Source: a virus
Reading direction: 5' to 3' (one strand)
Virus record (IMG/VR): IMGVR_UViG_3300037200_000368
Location: 1-41,691 of that record
Length of the DNA stretch: 41,691 nt
The translations under genes and the position numbers were made by a program. The notes under the pieces were generated by a model. The model was not told the DNA's origin. It saw only the letters and a list, made by a program, of their open reading frames with translations, and ran no database searches. This document shows positions 6,000 to 11,850 of this stretch, piece after piece; position 1 is the first letter of the stretch; the number at the start of each line of letters is the position of its first letter.

Positions 6000-6743
6000 A
6001 TGGGATTCATTACGCCGCCGGAAGGCTGGGAGTCGCAGAGGCCTCCCTTTAGAGGTTCGGCGGCGCCTGAGCAGCAAATAGTGCCGCAGCCGGCAGCAGC
6101 TCCTTATCGCCAGGAGCAACCATCGCCGCTCTACTCTCACGATCCGGCGACCGCCTACCGATATAGCCAGTCGTTCATCAACGATCTGCGAAACATGGGC
6201 GGCCGCGCAGCGGGCGGTCTGACCTTCGGCACGGTGTTCGGAGCTACCAGCGGCTTTTTGATGGCGCGATACCTGATGACTCTGCTCAAGGTCGGCGTGG
6301 GGATCGCCGTCCTTGTGGGGTTTGGTTTGCTGGCCAGCTTGGGGCAATCCAGTTCGTCTAACGCGGCCCCAACATCTGATCCCGCCTCGATTCAAGAACC
6401 CGTTGCCATTCGCGCGGATGATCCACCGCCAGCGGCCGCTACGCCGATAGCGCTCGCACCTGCACCGGAGGAGACATCACCCTCCGCGGCTCCGGAAGCA
6501 TCCGCAGCGCCTGCCCAATTGACCGCTCTCCCATATGAGAGACAGACTGGCACGGCAGCCGGTCCGGAAAATTCAGCCGCACCCGTTGTGCAAGCATCTC
6601 ATGGTTGGCCTGAGACAAGAGAAGCTGTAGTAGCACCCAATCCTTCAGTTCCCGTCGCCCTTCCCGTGGCTGATGTGAATAACAGTCCATCAACCCATAA
6701 GAAAGGGAAGCTGTACCGGGCGCTTCATCTGTTCACGCGCTAA
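6000..6743 (+). CDS. Single-TM Pro/Ala-rich protein (247 aa)
   Basis: I chose ATG 6000 (MGFITPPEGW) because AGAGGGA lies eight bases upstream; an earlier TTG in frame has no such site. The N-terminal about 60 residues are Pro/Gln-rich. A Gly-rich stretch (NMGGRAAGGLTFGTVFGATSG, about 65-85) precedes one TM helix (about 95-115, LLKVGVGIAVLVGFGLLASLG). The remaining 130 residues are Pro/Ala/Thr-rich and disordered, ending in a basic tail. There is no enzyme motif. The layout fits a membrane-anchored stalk crossing the periplasm, perhaps for superinfection exclusion or envelope modification (inference). Its 3' end overlaps the convergent excisionase-like gene by 11 bases. Confidence 0.65.
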   Translation: MGFITPPEGWESQRPPFRGSAAPEQQIVPQPAAAPYRQEQPSPLYSHDPATAYRYSQSFINDLRNMGGRAAGGLTFGTVFGATSGFLMARYLMTLLKVGVGIAVLVGFGLLASLGQSSSSNAAPTSDPASIQEPVAIRADDPPPAAATPIALAPAPEETSPSAAPEASAAPAQLTALPYERQTGTAAGPENSAAPVVQASHGWPETREAVVAPNPSVPVALPVADVNNSPSTHKKGKLYRALHLFTR

Positions 6744-6939
6744 CCCCGCCCCGCTCGCAAAACGCATCCAGCCATGCGCGCGTCGTGCGCCACAACTTGC
6801 CGGCGCGGTAGCCGGGTAAGGAGCCCACGCGCAACAGCCGTTTGACCGTGTTTTCGCTGATCGCCATCTCCCGGGCGATGTCCTTTACGCTCAAATCGGC
6901 GGTACGCCGCTCTTTCTTCTTCCCCACACTCTTAGCCAT
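6733..6939 (-). CDS. Excisionase/MerR-type HTH DNA-binding protein (68 aa)
   Basis: The core (ADLSVKDIAREMAISENTVKRLLRVGSLPGYRAGKLWRTTRAWLDAF) is the compact winged helix of the HTH_17/excisionase family: helix-turn-helix, the wing 'GSLPGYRAGKLWR' and a final helix. Such proteins bind DNA in excision or act as small regulators. I take the start as MAKSVGKKKE (6939); upstream starts up to 6999 are open but no start has a strong ribosome site. It is the only minus-strand gene between two rightward blocks. Two tandem copies of CCCACATCGA (6976-6995) lie directly upstream and may be its own binding sites. It could serve either recombinase in the window. Confidence 0.75.
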   Translation of the reverse strand: MAKSVGKKKERRTADLSVKDIAREMAISENTVKRLLRVGSLPGYRAGKLWRTTRAWLDAFCERGGVSA

Positions 6940-6975
6940 ACTGGTTTTATCGGCCCATCCGGGCCCGCGCATCAA

Positions 6976-6995
6976 CCCACATCGACCCACATCGA
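6976..6995. repeat. Tandem 10-bp direct repeat CCCACATCGA x2
   Basis: Two perfect, directly abutting copies (6976-6985 and 6986-6995), 37-57 bases upstream of the chosen excisionase-like start. Helical-phase spacing of 10 bp suits cooperative binding by a small winged-helix protein. If the longer start at 6999 is used, the repeat is coding. Confidence 0.5.
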
Positions 6996-6999
6996 ACAA

Positions 7000-7125
7000 T
7001 GGCGGCCAAATGCTGTATAAGTGGCGTCCGAGCGTCGATAGGAACTAAGAAGCCCACCGGAGGCTCGCTAAAACTATCCGACCGCAGGCCCAACAGCGGG
7101 GCCTAGCGCCGCGAGGCAACCCCTT
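7000..7125. other. Divergent intergenic region with a small hairpin
   Basis: It separates the minus-strand HTH gene from the rightward lysis block. TATAAG at 7016-7021 could be a rightward -10, but no good -35 is seen. AGGCCC (7086-7091) and GGGCCT (7099-7104) form a perfect 6-bp hairpin with a 7-base loop in the leader of the next gene. Confidence 0.35.
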
Positions 7126-7557
7126 TTGAGTCCCGCACCCAAAAAGCAAACAAGCCGCGCCAAGAAGCCACAGAAGCGAATCCCGACTTATGCGACCGAC
7201 GGCACCCGTTTGCATGGCTACCGCATGCGGGATTACGCGCTCTCCGCGATTGAGCGGCTGCTCAAGCTTTCGAAAGTCGTAGTCCGGCGCAATCGCCAAG
7301 GCCGTATCGTTTCGGCGCAGTTCCGGCCCGAGTGCGGCGCCAACCCGCTGTGTGCGACGGCGCTCGCTGGCACACGGTACTCGTACCTGGAACAGATTTA
7401 CGAACACCGGGTCTGGTCGCATCGCCGCCTCTTACCGAGGCAAGATCTCGAGAAGCTGGCGGGCGAGCCGCTCGAAAGCGAAGCGGAGCGCGAGCAGTTC
7501 GTGCAAGCGATTTTTCGCGCCGTGCCGTTGAGCTGCATGAACCCTCACGCGATTTAG
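7126..7557 (+). CDS. Hypothetical basic protein (143 aa)
   Basis: It begins at a TTG with GAGG about ten bases upstream. The N-terminus is very basic (SPAPKKQTSRAKKPQKR), followed by a mixed alpha/beta region with YRMRDYALSAIERLLKLSKVVVRRNRQGRIVSAQFRP (about 32-68). It ends in a charged helix with PLESEAEREQFVQAIFRA. I recognise no family. It lies eight bases before the holin gene on the same strand, so it is probably the first gene of the lysis/late operon. A transcription or antitermination role would suit the position but is not supported by a motif. Confidence 0.6.
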   Translation: MSPAPKKQTSRAKKPQKRIPTYATDGTRLHGYRMRDYALSAIERLLKLSKVVVRRNRQGRIVSAQFRPECGANPLCATALAGTRYSYLEQIYEHRVWSHRRLLPRQDLEKLAGEPLESEAEREQFVQAIFRAVPLSCMNPHAI

Positions 7558-7564
7558 GAAACCT

Positions 7565-8032
7565 ATGGCACTCTTCGACTCTCTCGTCAAACCCGCGCTT
7601 GATTCGGTCAACGATCTGATAGCGCAGTTCCACCTCTCGCCTGAAGACAAGGCCAAAGCCCAACAAGCGGTAGCCGACGCCGCCGACAAAGCGCGCGCGC
7701 AAGCCGAAGACTACGACGTAAAGCTCAACGACATCGCGGGCCAAAATATTCGGGCGGACGCCTCCAGCGGAGATAAGTTTACAGAACGCGCCCGCCCGAG
7801 TTTCCTCTACGTCATCATTGCGGTTCTCGCCTTCAATTACATCGGCATCCCCTGTGCGCAGCTCTTCGGCTCGCACGTTGCGCCGATCACACTGCCGACT
7901 GATTTACTCTCGCTCTTCGGAGTGGCGATTTGCGGCTATTCGATGAGTCGGACTGCTGAGAAAGTATCCGCGCTTCCCGGCGACTCACAGATCAACATTT
8001 TGGGAATGCTCAAGGTCGGTAACAAGTCGTGA
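7565..8032 (+). CDS. Holin, GTA_holin_3TM family
   Basis: This 155-aa protein has a helical N-terminus (DSLVKPALDSVNDLIAQFHLSPEDKAKAQ), a soluble amphipathic stretch, then ERARPSFLYVIIAVLAFNYIGIP (TM1, about 80-98), a hydrophobic segment around ITLPTDLLSLFGVAICGYSMSRTAEK (TM2, about 115-138) and a short C-terminus. The 'F..RARPSFLY' and 'LP.DLLSLFGVAI.GY..SRTAEK' motifs are typical of the holin family first noted in gene-transfer-agent release. It makes holes in the inner membrane to release the endolysin encoded just downstream. The ATG follows AGGAAACCT. Its stop overlaps the lysozyme start (GTGA). Confidence 0.85.
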   Translation: MALFDSLVKPALDSVNDLIAQFHLSPEDKAKAQQAVADAADKARAQAEDYDVKLNDIAGQNIRADASSGDKFTERARPSFLYVIIAVLAFNYIGIPCAQLFGSHVAPITLPTDLLSLFGVAICGYSMSRTAEKVSALPGDSQINILGMLKVGNKS

Positions 8033-8493
8033 TCGACTTCGTAGAACTGGCAGCCGAGCTCGCGAACGACGAAGGGGAGAAGCTATACGTCTATGACGAT
8101 GCCACGGGCTTACCCATTCGCCCGGGGACGCTCGTCAAAGGACATCCGTCGATTGGAAGGGGTCGCTGTCTCGACACCCACGGCATCAGCAAAGCCGAAT
8201 CGCTGTACCTGAACAACGACGACATGCAAGACGTCGCGAGCCAGCTCACCGCTTCCCTGCCCTGGTTTGAGGCGCTCGACTCAGTACGCCAAACGGCGCT
8301 CGCGAACCTAACCTTCAATCTCGGCATCGGGGGTTTACTGCGTTTCCACAATACGCTCGCTTACCTGGCTGCCGGCCGCTACGACGCGGCGGCCGACGAA
8401 CTACTCGCGACGAAGCCCTGGATCGACGAAGTAGGCGCGCGCGGAAAACGGATCGCCGAAATGATTCGCACCGGCGAGTGGGTGGCACGCTAA
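8029..8493 (+). CDS. Endolysin, T4-lysozyme-like (glycoside hydrolase 24)
   Basis: This 154-aa protein contains the T4-lysozyme-type active site: E15 (NDEGEKLYVY), D24 (YDDATG) and, at the position of T26 of T4, S41 (GHPSIGRG). The second lobe shows QTALANLTFNLGIGGLLRFHNTLAYLAAGRYDAAADEL, a good match to phage muramidases, with a final RGKRIAEMIRTGEW. It cleaves the MurNAc-GlcNAc bond of peptidoglycan. There is no signal peptide, so export depends on the holin just upstream. The GTG start overlaps the holin stop. The Thr-to-Ser change at the third active-site residue is conservative. Confidence 0.9.
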   Translation: MIDFVELAAELANDEGEKLYVYDDATGLPIRPGTLVKGHPSIGRGRCLDTHGISKAESLYLNNDDMQDVASQLTASLPWFEALDSVRQTALANLTFNLGIGGLLRFHNTLAYLAAGRYDAAADELLATKPWIDEVGARGKRIAEMIRTGEWVAR

Positions 8494-8509
8494 CCGGGCG
8501 GCGACGCCC

Positions 8510-8650
8510 ATGCGTAAAATCTCGCGCCGTACGCGCCGAAGCCGGCGCCGCAAGCTGGTTGCCCGGAAGCGTTTCTGGGAGATCGAATTTGAAGACGACG
8601 ACGAGCGGCTCTCGCTTCCCGCGCTGAGCTGGCTATCGGGTTTGGACTGA
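8510..8650 (+). CDS. Small Arg-rich ORF (46 aa)
   Basis: The product begins MRKISRRTRRSRRRKLVARK, then FWEIEFEDDDERLSLPALSWLSGLD: a strongly basic half followed by an acidic half. It fills the gap between endolysin and the next gene, ending two bases before that ATG. No membrane segment is present, so it is not a typical spanin. The ribosome site is poor (GGCGGCGACGCCC). Position and strand support a real gene; function unknown. Confidence 0.45.
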   Translation: MRKISRRTRRSRRRKLVARKRFWEIEFEDDDERLSLPALSWLSGLD

Positions 8651-8652
8651 CA

Positions 8653-9093
8653 ATGAACAAAGCTGAAAAAGAGTTGGTGAGCGCCGAGCTGCGGCGCGCC
8701 ATCGTCGACGAGTATGGCGCGCTCGCCGTCGAGCTCGCTCCCTGGAAGAAGAAGGACGCGCGCTTCGACGAGCTCGCAAAGATCATTCGCGGCTGGTACG
8801 TCGACTCGGACGGCGAGAAGTCCTTCGTCGAAGTCGGCGAGCAGTATCAGGCGACGCTCGGCGTCAAACAGCTTGCGACGCGGATCGACGTGAAGGGCGC
8901 CTGGCGCGCCATGGGTCGAGCGAAATTCCTGCAGGCCTGTAGCGTGACGATCAAAGCGTTAGAGCAATTCCTCGAAGCCGATCAGGTTCAAGGGCTGCTG
9001 ACGAAAGAGCGAAGCGGCTCGCGTCCGCTGCTGACGAGTCCCCTCATTTCCTCACAGACGCAAACCCTCATGAACGGTGAGGCCATTGTCTGA
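8653..9093 (+). CDS. Hypothetical protein (146 aa)
   Basis: A mainly helical protein starting MNKAEKELVSAELRRAIVDEYGALA. Its middle contains KIIRGWYVDSDGEKSFVEVGEQYQATLGVKQLATRIDVKGAW, then helices and a Ser/Thr-rich tail. The position before terminase and the pattern 'F.L.G..Y......R.I' recall small phage proteins encoded between lysis and packaging genes, but I cannot name a family. The ATG follows the upstream stop by two bases and the end overlaps the following GTG gene by 17 bases, so it belongs to the same transcript. Confidence 0.6.
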   Translation: MNKAEKELVSAELRRAIVDEYGALAVELAPWKKKDARFDELAKIIRGWYVDSDGEKSFVEVGEQYQATLGVKQLATRIDVKGAWRAMGRAKFLQACSVTIKALEQFLEADQVQGLLTKERSGSRPLLTSPLISSQTQTLMNGEAIV

Positions 9094-9292
9094 TCATCCG
9101 ACGAGCTTCGAAGTTTTCGTTGACGACTCCGAGCCGCTGCCGGCCGGCGTCGGTATCGTGCTGCATGGCGCGTCGATAGTCGAATCCGACGAAGGCGAGC
9201 TGGCGCCGGGCTGCAAGCTGACACCCGAGCAGGCCCTCAGCCTCAGCGCAGCGCTCGTGGCGTGTGCCCAGGTGATTGATACCGGAGCGTAG
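9077..9292 (+). CDS. Small acidic hypothetical protein (71 aa)
   Basis: The product (MRPLSDHPTSFEVFVDDSEPLP ... LTPEQALSLSAALVACAQVIDTG) has a beta-like first half and a helical C-terminus. I recognise no domain. The GTG start overlaps the end of the preceding gene; its ribosome site is weak and TTG 9086 is an alternative. It ends just before the inverted repeat in front of the serine recombinase. Confidence 0.5.
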   Translation: MRPLSDHPTSFEVFVDDSEPLPAGVGIVLHGASIVESDEGELAPGCKLTPEQALSLSAALVACAQVIDTGA

Positions 9293-9298
9293 CGGCAT

Positions 9299-9322
9299 AC
9301 TGAACGAAAGGTTCCGTTCAGT
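9299..9322. repeat. Perfect 8-bp inverted repeat at the serine recombinase start
   Basis: ACTGAACG (9299-9306) and CGTTCAGT (9315-9322) surround an 8-base centre containing AAAGG. The right arm includes the candidate GTG start at 9321 and the centre contains its ribosome site. It could be a recombinase/regulator binding site, or an RNA hairpin hiding the ribosome site. Confidence 0.5.
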
Positions 9323-10061
9323 GCCTCTACAAAACGCCAAAACCCTTTCAGACGAATACATCAAGATGAAGAGCAGCAGTAAAAACGGCTTTATCGCCTA
9401 TTACCGGGTGTCGAGCGTCCGCCAAGGGGAAAGCGGGCTCGGACTCGAGGCGCAACGGGAGGCGGTCCTCCGCTTCGCCGGCAAGATGCCTATCCGCGCT
9501 GAGTTTACTGAAGTCGAATCCGGCAAACGGCACATCAACCGGCCACAGTTACTCGCGGCACTCGGCGAGGCGAAGCTGCGCAAAGCGACTCTTCTGATTG
9601 CCAAGCTCGACCGGCTAGCCCGCAACGTCCACTTCATTTCCGGGTTAATGGAATCAGGCGTGGACTTCATCGCCCTCGATATCCCGCACGCGAACAAGCT
9701 CACTTTGCATATCATGGCCGCCATGGCCGAGCACGAACGGGAGATGATCTCCCAGCGCACCAAGGCCGGGCTCGACGCCGCAAAACGGGAGATCAAGGCC
9801 AACGGGTTCCGCATCAGTCGCAGAAGCGGACGCAAGTATTCGAAGCATGGCAATCCCCATTGGCCGGAATCACTCGCGAGGGCGAGGGCAGCTCGAACTG
9901 TCAAGCCGACTCCGACGGCGGTTCTCGAAATGATCCGCAGCCTGCGCTCGCAAGGTAAAACTTTTCGGGATATCACGGAGCAACTGAACGGGTTAGAACT
10001 GAAGACGGGAAGCGGCGCCAAGTGGTACGCGAGCACGGTCCGCGCCGCGCTGCTCGCTTGA
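9321..10061 (+). CDS. Serine recombinase (resolvase/invertase family)
   Basis: This is a small serine recombinase of about 246 aa from GTG 9321, or 231 aa from ATG 9366. The catalytic N-terminus shows IAYYRVSSVRQGESGLGLEAQR, where the serine of YYRVS is the nucleophile. LIAKLDRLARN follows (the conserved 'KLDRLaRn' arginine motif), then MAAMAEHEREMISQRTKAGLDAAK, the long E helix. The C-terminus has an HTH-like region (AVLEMIRSLRSQGKTFRDITEQLN). I favour GTG 9321 because AAAGG lies nine bases upstream. It sits between lysis and terminase genes, an unusual place in a phage already carrying a tyrosine integrase. Possible roles are dimer resolution, inversion or an inserted element. Confidence 0.9.
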   Translation: MPLQNAKTLSDEYIKMKSSSKNGFIAYYRVSSVRQGESGLGLEAQREAVLRFAGKMPIRAEFTEVESGKRHINRPQLLAALGEAKLRKATLLIAKLDRLARNVHFISGLMESGVDFIALDIPHANKLTLHIMAAMAEHEREMISQRTKAGLDAAKREIKANGFRISRRSGRKYSKHGNPHWPESLARARAARTVKPTPTAVLEMIRSLRSQGKTFRDITEQLNGLELKTGSGAKWYASTVRAALLA

Positions 10062-10170
10062 TCTTAATCAAGTTTCGGCTAAACGCGCCGGCGCTGGCAA
10101 GTCTCTGCGAACAAAGACGTTGAGTGCTGCGAAGTCACTCAGAAGAATCAACTTTTAATCAAAGGCAAAA
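10062..10170. other. Intergenic gap before terminase with a small hairpin
   Basis: TGAGTG (10121-10126) and CACTCA (10136-10141) form a 6-bp stem with a 9-base loop, followed by an AT-rich leader and AAAGG for the next GTG. It could carry a late promoter or packaging (cos/pac) signal, but no specific motif is visible. Confidence 0.3.
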
Positions 10171-10470
10171 GTGCACGGCGGTAAGCGCAAAGGGGCCGGC
10201 CGCAAGGCCGGCTCGGTCACAAAGAAAACACGCAAGATCGCCGAGCGGGCGATAGAGGAGGGCATCACGCCGCTCGAAGTGATGATCAAAGCCATGCACG
10301 ATTATTTCGCCACAGGCGATTGGATCCGTGCGGCGGCGATCGCCAAAGACTGCGCTCCCTACGTGCATCCCAAGCTTTCCTCGATCGAGCACGCTGGCAA
10401 GGATGGCGGGCCGCTCGTCATCGAGCGGATCGAGCGCGTGATTGTCGACCCTAAGAATTCAGACCCCTAG
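10171..10470 (+). CDS. terS: Terminase small subunit-like protein
   Basis: The N-terminus GGKRKGAGRKAGSVTKKTRKIAERAIEEGITPLEVMIKAM is the typical 'GGKRxGAGRKxGs' start of small DNA-binding phage proteins directly preceding large terminases, and is often annotated as small terminase. The basic head probably binds pac/cos DNA. LEVMIKAMHDYFATGDWIRAAAIAKDCAPYVHPKL is the helical centre. The 99-aa length is short for a complete TerS, so the assignment rests on position and the basic motif. The GTG start has AAAGG a few bases upstream. The end overlaps the large terminase by 29 bases. Confidence 0.7.
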   Translation: MHGGKRKGAGRKAGSVTKKTRKIAERAIEEGITPLEVMIKAMHDYFATGDWIRAAAIAKDCAPYVHPKLSSIEHAGKDGGPLVIERIERVIVDPKNSDP

Positions 10471-11653
10471 AGTTTTCGTACCGCTGCTCCAACCCTCCCG
10501 CTACAAGGGAGCGCACGGCGGCCGCGGTTCGGGGAAGTCGCACTTTTTCGCCGACGAACTGGTCGAAAAATGCCTGCGGCAGAGCGGGGTTCGCGCGGTT
10601 TGCATCCGCGAAATCCAGAAATCGCTTGAGCAATCCGTCAAGCGCGTCATCGAAGACAAGATCCAGGCGCACGGCGTCGGGCACTACTTCAACGTCCTCG
10701 ATAAAGAGATCCGGACGCCGGGAGATGGGCTGATCATCTTCCAGGGCATGCAGAACCACACCGCCGAGTCGATCAAATCGCTCGAAGGGTATGACGTGGC
10801 GTTTGTCGAAGAAGCGCAGGCGCTCTCGAAACGCAGCCTGCAACTGCTCAGGCCGACGATTCGCAAGCCAGGCTCGGAGTTATGGTTTGCGTGGAACCCG
10901 GTGAGCGCCGACGATCCCGTTGACCAGCTCCTGCGCGGACCCAACAAGCTCACGAACTCGATCGTCGTCGAAGCCAACTGGCGCGACAATCCGTTTTTCC
11001 CGGACGTGTTGCGCGAAGAGATGGCCGAGGACCGAGCCCGCCAAGCAGACGATTTCGATCACGTCTGGGAAGGTGGCTATCTCACCATCTCGGACGCCAT
11101 CATCTTCCGCAAGCGCGTGTCGATCGAGAATTTCGCGACGCCGGAGGGCGCGCGTTTCTTTTTCGGTGCGGACTGGGGCTTCGCCAACGATCCGACCGTG
11201 CTCGTGCGCAGCTTCATCAAAGACGAGAAGCTGTACATCGATCAAGAACAGTTCGGTTATCACGTCGAGATCGACAACACGCCGGCACTGTTCGACGAGA
11301 TTCCCAGCGCGCGGCAGTGGCCGATTAAGGCCGACTCGGCGCGGCCGGAAACGATCAGCTACCTGCGCCGTCAGGGATTCAACATCTCGGCGGCGGATAA
11401 GTGGGACGGCTCAGTCGAAGATGGCATAGCGCACTTGCAGGGCTTTAAGCAGATCGTGATTCACGAGAAGAACTGCCCGAACCTGCAGCGGGAAGCACGC
11501 CGCTACAGCTACAAGGTCGACAAGCAAACGGGCGACATTCTGCCGATCGTCGTCGACAAAGAGAACCACGGCTGGGACGCGATCCGTTACTCGCTCGACG
11601 GCTATATCCAACGGCGCGGCTCCCATAACGTTTGGGCAAAGCTCGCGCAATGA
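10442..11653 (+). CDS. terL: Terminase large subunit (ATPase-nuclease)
   Basis: This 403-aa protein has Walker A GGRGSGKS (26-33), Walker B DVAFVEEAQ (118-126) with the catalytic Glu pair, and the coupling WNPVSADDP motif near 151-159. The nuclease domain begins with FFGADWGFANDPTVL (240-254), where D244 is the first metal ligand. It resembles the Terminase_3/PBSX group. It pumps DNA into the prohead through the portal and cuts the concatemer. The TTG start lies inside the preceding gene; there is no in-frame ATG before the Walker A motif. The stop overlaps the next ATG (ATGA). Confidence 0.93.
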   Translation: MSTLRIQTPRVFVPLLQPSRYKGAHGGRGSGKSHFFADELVEKCLRQSGVRAVCIREIQKSLEQSVKRVIEDKIQAHGVGHYFNVLDKEIRTPGDGLIIFQGMQNHTAESIKSLEGYDVAFVEEAQALSKRSLQLLRPTIRKPGSELWFAWNPVSADDPVDQLLRGPNKLTNSIVVEANWRDNPFFPDVLREEMAEDRARQADDFDHVWEGGYLTISDAIIFRKRVSIENFATPEGARFFFGADWGFANDPTVLVRSFIKDEKLYIDQEQFGYHVEIDNTPALFDEIPSARQWPIKADSARPETISYLRRQGFNISAADKWDGSVEDGIAHLQGFKQIVIHEKNCPNLQREARRYSYKVDKQTGDILPIVVDKENHGWDAIRYSLDGYIQRRGSHNVWAKLAQ

Positions 11654-11850
11654 ACGAACCCACGGAAAAGAACGACGGCTACCGGATGCGAGATCGCCGC
11701 ATCGCCGAGTTAGAAGCGGAGCTCGCGGACATGCGCCACACCGCAGCCTGGGCGTCGGCCAAGATTTACGCGCTGATCGTCGAGCGAAACGCAGCGAAAG
11801 AACAGCTCGCTAAGAACAATGAAGAAACCCTCAGCCACGCGCGCCGTTAA
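11650..11850 (+). CDS. Small coiled-coil protein between terminase and portal (66 aa)
   Basis: The ATG overlaps the terminase TGA (ATGA). The product is a single charged helix (RMRDRRIAELEAELADMRHTAAWASAKIYALIVERNAAKEQL) with clear heptad spacing. It overlaps the start of the portal gene by 32 bases. No family recognised. A role as packaging accessory factor is plausible only from position. Confidence 0.6.
   Translation: MNEPTEKNDGYRMRDRRIAELEAELADMRHTAAWASAKIYALIVERNAAKEQLAKNNEETLSHARR

Noticed and set aside
5853-6395. A 180-codon minus-strand frame
   Set aside because: It is Arg/Gly/Ser-rich antisense to the single-TM protein gene, which has a clear ribosome site and TM helix. No domain is visible in the minus frame.
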